Source: Roseospira navarrensis (GTDB taxonomy: Bacteria > Pseudomonadota > Alphaproteobacteria > Rhodospirillales > Rhodospirillaceae). From it: a stretch of DNA of 33,913 bases. Made by a program: the position numbers and the translations under genes. Below the pieces are notes generated by a model. That model searched no databases, was not told the DNA's origin, and was given only the letters and a program-made list of their open reading frames with translations. The stretch covers positions 1-33,913 of the forward strand of contig NZ_WIVE01000044.1 in the NCBI RefSeq assembly GCF_009601025.1, read 5' to 3'. Positions 31,346 to 33,913 of the stretch are shown here, piece by piece (positions within the stretch are counted from its first letter, which is position 1; each line of letters opens with the position of its first letter).

Positions 31346-32225
31346 CATGCCGCTTTATCGGCCGCCGTCGGAGGGCCGCAACCTCATCATCCAGGCGACC
31401 ATCGGGTGCAGCTTCAACCGCTGCGCCTTCTGCTCCATGTACCGGAGCAAGCGCTACCACCCCCGCCCGCTGGACGACGTGCGCCGCGACATCGACGCGG
31501 CCGCCCGCGCCTGGCCGGGGGCCGACCGGATCTTCCTGGCGGACGGCGACGCCATGGTGCTGCCGGCGGACCACCTGCACGCCATCCTGGACCACCTGCG
31601 GGCGCGCTTTCCGGCGCTGACGCGGGTGTCGGCCTATGCCACGCCGGCCAACCTGCTGAAGAAGACCCCGGTGGAGTTGGAGGGGCTGAAGGCGGCCAAG
31701 CTGTCGCTGGTCTATCTTGGCGTGGAGTCCGGATCGGCCGATGTGCTGCGCCGGATCACGAAGGGGGCCTCGCCCAACGGCCACGCCAAAGCCATCGACA
31801 AGGCCCGCGCGGCCGGCATCAAGGTCTCGGCCACCGTGATCCTGGGTCTGGCCGGCACCGAGGGCTGGCGGGAGCACATGACCGAGACGGCCGCGCTCAT
31901 CAACCGGGCGCCGCCCACGTACCTGTCCACCCTGCAACTGTATCTGGAGGAGGAGCGCCTTGCGCCCTTCTTCGCGCAGATGACCCGGGACGGCCGCACG
32001 TTCACCCCGCAGGACGACGCCGCCGTGCTGGCCGAGCAGCGCCTGTTCCTGGAGCACCTGGACCCGCCGCGCCCGGTCATCTTCCGGTCCAACCATGCGT
32101 CCAACGCGCTCGCCCTGGCCGGGACGCTGCCCAAGGACAAGAACCGCCTGCTCGCCGAGGTGACCGCCGCCCAGGCCGCCCTGAGCGGCCCGGGCTGGCG
32201 GCCCGCGCATATCCGGGCGTTGTGA
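31311..32225 (+). CDS. Radical SAM protein
   Basis: The 304-residue protein has the radical SAM cluster CSFNRCAFC with Cys at residues 33, 38 and 41, that is Cx4Cx2C, one residue longer in the first gap than the classical Cx3Cx2C. This form with GCSFNRCAFCSMYRSK is typical of a COG1032-like group of unknown substrate. An Elp3/coproporphyrinogen-oxidase-like TIM barrel follows, with IFLADGDAMVLP, LSLVYLGVESGSADVLRRIT and KVSATVILGLAGTEGW. An ATG at 31332 gives the family-typical MLSYDMPLYRPPSEG and may be the true start. It follows the cassette with overlap, so it is probably in the same transcript. Confidence 0.9.
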   Translation: MNRTLPLMLSYDMPLYRPPSEGRNLIIQATIGCSFNRCAFCSMYRSKRYHPRPLDDVRRDIDAAARAWPGADRIFLADGDAMVLPADHLHAILDHLRARFPALTRVSAYATPANLLKKTPVELEGLKAAKLSLVYLGVESGSADVLRRITKGASPNGHAKAIDKARAAGIKVSATVILGLAGTEGWREHMTETAALINRAPPTYLSTLQLYLEEERLAPFFAQMTRDGRTFTPQDDAAVLAEQRLFLEHLDPPRPVIFRSNHASNALALAGTLPKDKNRLLAEVTAAQAALSGPGWRPAHIRAL

Positions 32226-32247
32226 AGAGGGCCGACGCCATTATCGC

Positions 32248-32286
32248 GTCGGGCGGAGTCGCCCCGCGCCGCGGGGCCATTCGCCG
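32248..32286 (-). repeat. Dispersed palindromic repeat family C, copy 3
   Basis: On the minus strand CGGCGAATGGCCCCGCGGCG then CGGGGCGACTCCGCCC matches 19992-20039 and 22658-22703. A separate hairpin, GTTTCCC-TGC-GGGAAAC, lies at about 32336-32352. Both sit in the 265-bp gap after the radical SAM gene. Confidence 0.72.
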
Positions 32287-32386
32287 TCTGCGGCCCCGCC
32301 GTTTGCGGTCCCGCCTCCGGCGGGTTGCCCGCCGCGTTTCCCTGCGGGAAACGGGCGCGGCGAACCGACCCAACGGGCTCCGCGAC

Positions 32387-32407
32387 TATAGAGGTCTGTC
32401 CTCTATA
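32387..32407. promoter_or_regulatory. TATAGAGG-TCTGT-CCTCTATA hairpin upstream of the duplicated gene
   Basis: An exact 8-bp inverted repeat with a 5-base loop in an AT-rich island, about 84 bases before the ATG at 32491. The TATATACACACGATATAAG stretch that follows is the most AT-rich point nearby and may contain the promoter. CCTCTATA also occurs upstream of the gene ending at 21684. Confidence 0.4.
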
Positions 32408-32490
32408 TACACACGATATAAGTTGACGCGCCGCTGCTGAACCCGCACCGTCCACAGGGTCATTCAAGGCGGACCGGGCGGATGGCGGCC

Positions 32491-33249
32491 ATGGCGAAAC
32501 GCGGATGTCTTGTGGCGCTGGGGATCGTGGGCGCGGGCCTGGCGGTCCTGATCGGGCTGGCCGTGACCAGCTCCTCTTCCGTCAGCGCGACCTGGCGCTA
32601 TCGCATCACCGTGGTGGTGGACACGCCGGAAGGGCCGGTGTCCGGGTCGGCCGTGCGGGAGCTGTCCGTGCGCTCAGGCGGACGGTACGGACCACCGGAA
32701 GCGACCGTATCGGCCGAGATCCGGGGCGAGGCCGTGGTGGTGGACCTGGAGGCGCGCGGTCTGCTGTTCGCCCTGATCTCCGACATTTCGGACAGCGCAT
32801 TCTATCAGGCGTTCCCGGTGCCGGACGGGCACGGCGCAAGCACGCCCGAGGGCATCTGGTACTACAAATGGCTGGAGCCGGGCCACCGCGCGACGCTCGA
32901 CCCCGACGAATACCCCGGCTACCCGCGCATGGTCACCTTTGACGACCTCTCGGACCCCATGAGCGTGCGGCTGGTGTACGGCCTGCCGGATCGGAAACGG
33001 ACGGATGTCCCCACCCGAACGGACGCATTCGAGGACGTCTTCGGCCCGGGTGTCCATGTGAGAGAGGTGATCCTGGAGACCACCAGCGATCCCGTCACGT
33101 GGCAGGTGCATGGGATCCTGCCGTGGCTGGATGAGTATTACTCAAGAATGTTCGACGGCAACCGGTTTCACGACCTGACGACGGATACGCCCCTCGCAAG
33201 CTCACTGAGCTCGGGCGCTTTCTCAACCAGAGGACCATCCAACAACTGA
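32491..33249 (+). CDS. Membrane-anchored or secreted protein of unknown family, tandem copy A
   Basis: The 252-residue protein starts MAKRGCLVALGIVGAGLAVL, a hydrophobic N-terminal segment (residues 6-27) acting as signal anchor or lipoprotein-like signal, with Cys6 too close to the start for a lipobox. The exported part is beta-rich with YRITVVVDTPEGPVSGSAVR, an extracellular-looking domain, and IWYYKWLEPGHRATLDPDEY. I do not recognise the family. An ATG at 32482 is in frame, but the matching codon is ACG in the second copy, so 32491 is the better start. The last 45 residues (from about 33123) have no counterpart within the window. Copy B follows with a period of 791 bp. Confidence 0.8.
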   Translation: MAKRGCLVALGIVGAGLAVLIGLAVTSSSSVSATWRYRITVVVDTPEGPVSGSAVRELSVRSGGRYGPPEATVSAEIRGEAVVVDLEARGLLFALISDISDSAFYQAFPVPDGHGASTPEGIWYYKWLEPGHRATLDPDEYPGYPRMVTFDDLSDPMSVRLVYGLPDRKRTDVPTRTDAFEDVFGPGVHVREVILETTSDPVTWQVHGILPWLDEYYSRMFDGNRFHDLTTDTPLASSLSSGAFSTRGPSNN

Positions 33250-33281
33250 CCATTTGAGAGCGCATCGGACGGACGGCGGCC

Positions 33282-33913
33282 ATGGCGAAACGCGGATGTC
33301 TTGTGGGGCTGGGGATCGTGGGCGCGGGCCTGGCGGTCCTGATCGGATTGGCCGTGACCAGTTCCTCTTCCGTCAGCGCGACCTGGCGCTATCGTATCAC
33401 CGTGGTGGTGGACACGCCGGAAGGGCCGGTGTCCGGGTCGGCCGTGCGGGAGCTGTCCGTGCGCTCAGGCGGACGGTACGGACCACCGGAAGCGACCGTT
33501 TCGGCCGAGATCCGGGGCGAGGCCGTGGTGGTGGATCTGGGGGCGCGCGGTCTGCTGTTCGCCCTGATCTCCGACATTTCGGACAGCGCATTCTATCAGG
33601 CGTTCCCGGTGCCGGACGGGCACGGCGCGAGCACGCCCGAAGGCATCTGGTACTACAAATGGCTGGAGCCGGGCCACCGCGCGGCGCTCGATCCCGATGC
33701 GTATCCCGGCTACCCGCGCATGGTCACCTTCGACGACCTCTCGGACCCCATGAGCGTGCGGCTGGTGTACGGCCTGCCGGATCGGAAACGGACGGATGTC
33801 CCCACCCGAACGGACGCATTCGAGGACGTCTTCGGCCCGGGTGTCCATGTGAGAGAGGTGATCCTGGAGACCACCAGCGATCCCGTCACGTGGCAGGTGC
33901 ATGGGATCCTGCC
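33282..33913 (+). CDS. Tandem copy B of the membrane-anchored protein (partial)
   Basis: The ATG at 33282 matches 32491 exactly 791 bp earlier. The frame is open to the window edge (210 codons, truncated on the right only by the end of the sequence). By my count it differs from copy A at about 17 of 632 bases, giving four amino acid changes (A9G, and changes at E-to-G, T-to-A and E-to-A further in); most other changes are at third positions. The last 180 or so bases are identical. The near-identity and mostly silent changes point to a recent duplication under selection or to gene conversion, and suggest both copies are functional. Confidence 0.82.
   Translation, partial: MAKRGCLVGLGIVGAGLAVLIGLAVTSSSSVSATWRYRITVVVDTPEGPVSGSAVRELSVRSGGRYGPPEATVSAEIRGEAVVVDLGARGLLFALISDISDSAFYQAFPVPDGHGASTPEGIWYYKWLEPGHRAALDPDAYPGYPRMVTFDDLSDPMSVRLVYGLPDRKRTDVPTRTDAFEDVFGPGVHVREVILETTSDPVTWQVHGIL

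Noticed and set aside
32336-32352. GTTTCCC-TGC-GGGAAAC as a possible parS-like site
   Set aside because: It resembles parS only in its outer GTTTC/GAAAC; the central CACGTG is missing. It is a plain hairpin.

Overview
The window is very GC-rich (about 70% by eye) chromosomal DNA from an alphaproteobacterium. The mnmG-rsmG-parA-parB block, the nrnC-kdsD-lptC-lptA-lptB-rpoN block, and the secB/fxsA/Tim44/mltA neighbourhood are all typical of that class. The style of the proteins suggests Rhodospirillales, but this is an inference and no 16S gene is present.

Layout. Positions 1-3800 hold a small DUF6489-like gene, a YyaL/DUF255 thioredoxin-fold protein and a zeta-crystallin-type quinone oxidoreductase. 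Positions 3819-3928 hold three parS sites, followed by mnmG, rsmG, parA and parB on the plus strand: chromosome segregation together with RNA modification. parB converges on rpoN across a strong palindrome. Positions 9319-15319 form a minus-strand block that reads nrnC, kdsD, lptC, lptA, lptB, rpoN, joining Kdo synthesis, lipopolysaccharide transport, nanoRNA turnover and sigma-54. A tRNA-Leu(CAG) with a clear promoter and then secB and fxsA continue on the minus strand. A Tim44-like gene and mltA diverge on the plus strand.

From about 20 kb the content becomes accessory. It includes a minus-strand pair of secreted proteins (Sel1-like and Pro-rich) and a translationally coupled pair, a four-Cys zinc-ribbon-like protein followed by a coiled-coil/membrane protein. 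Next is an unusual single-ORF fusion of a CoA-binding domain to O-acetylhomoserine sulfhydrylase, then a Crp/Fnr regulator, two small secreted proteins, a BKACE-family enzyme, an isochorismatase-like hydrolase and a second Crp/Fnr regulator. These are followed by a coupled two-gene cassette that may be phage-related, a radical SAM protein, and a recent tandem duplication (791 bp period) of an unrecognised membrane-anchored protein that runs off the right edge.

Intergenic DNA is rich in dispersed palindromic repeats: at least four families with two or three copies each, plus single hairpins. No CRISPR array, transposase, integrase or rRNA gene was seen. The best candidates for something undescribed are the CoA-binding/MetY fusion, the zinc-ribbon plus coiled-coil membrane pair, the 30.5-31.3 kb cassette and the tandemly duplicated membrane-anchored protein.
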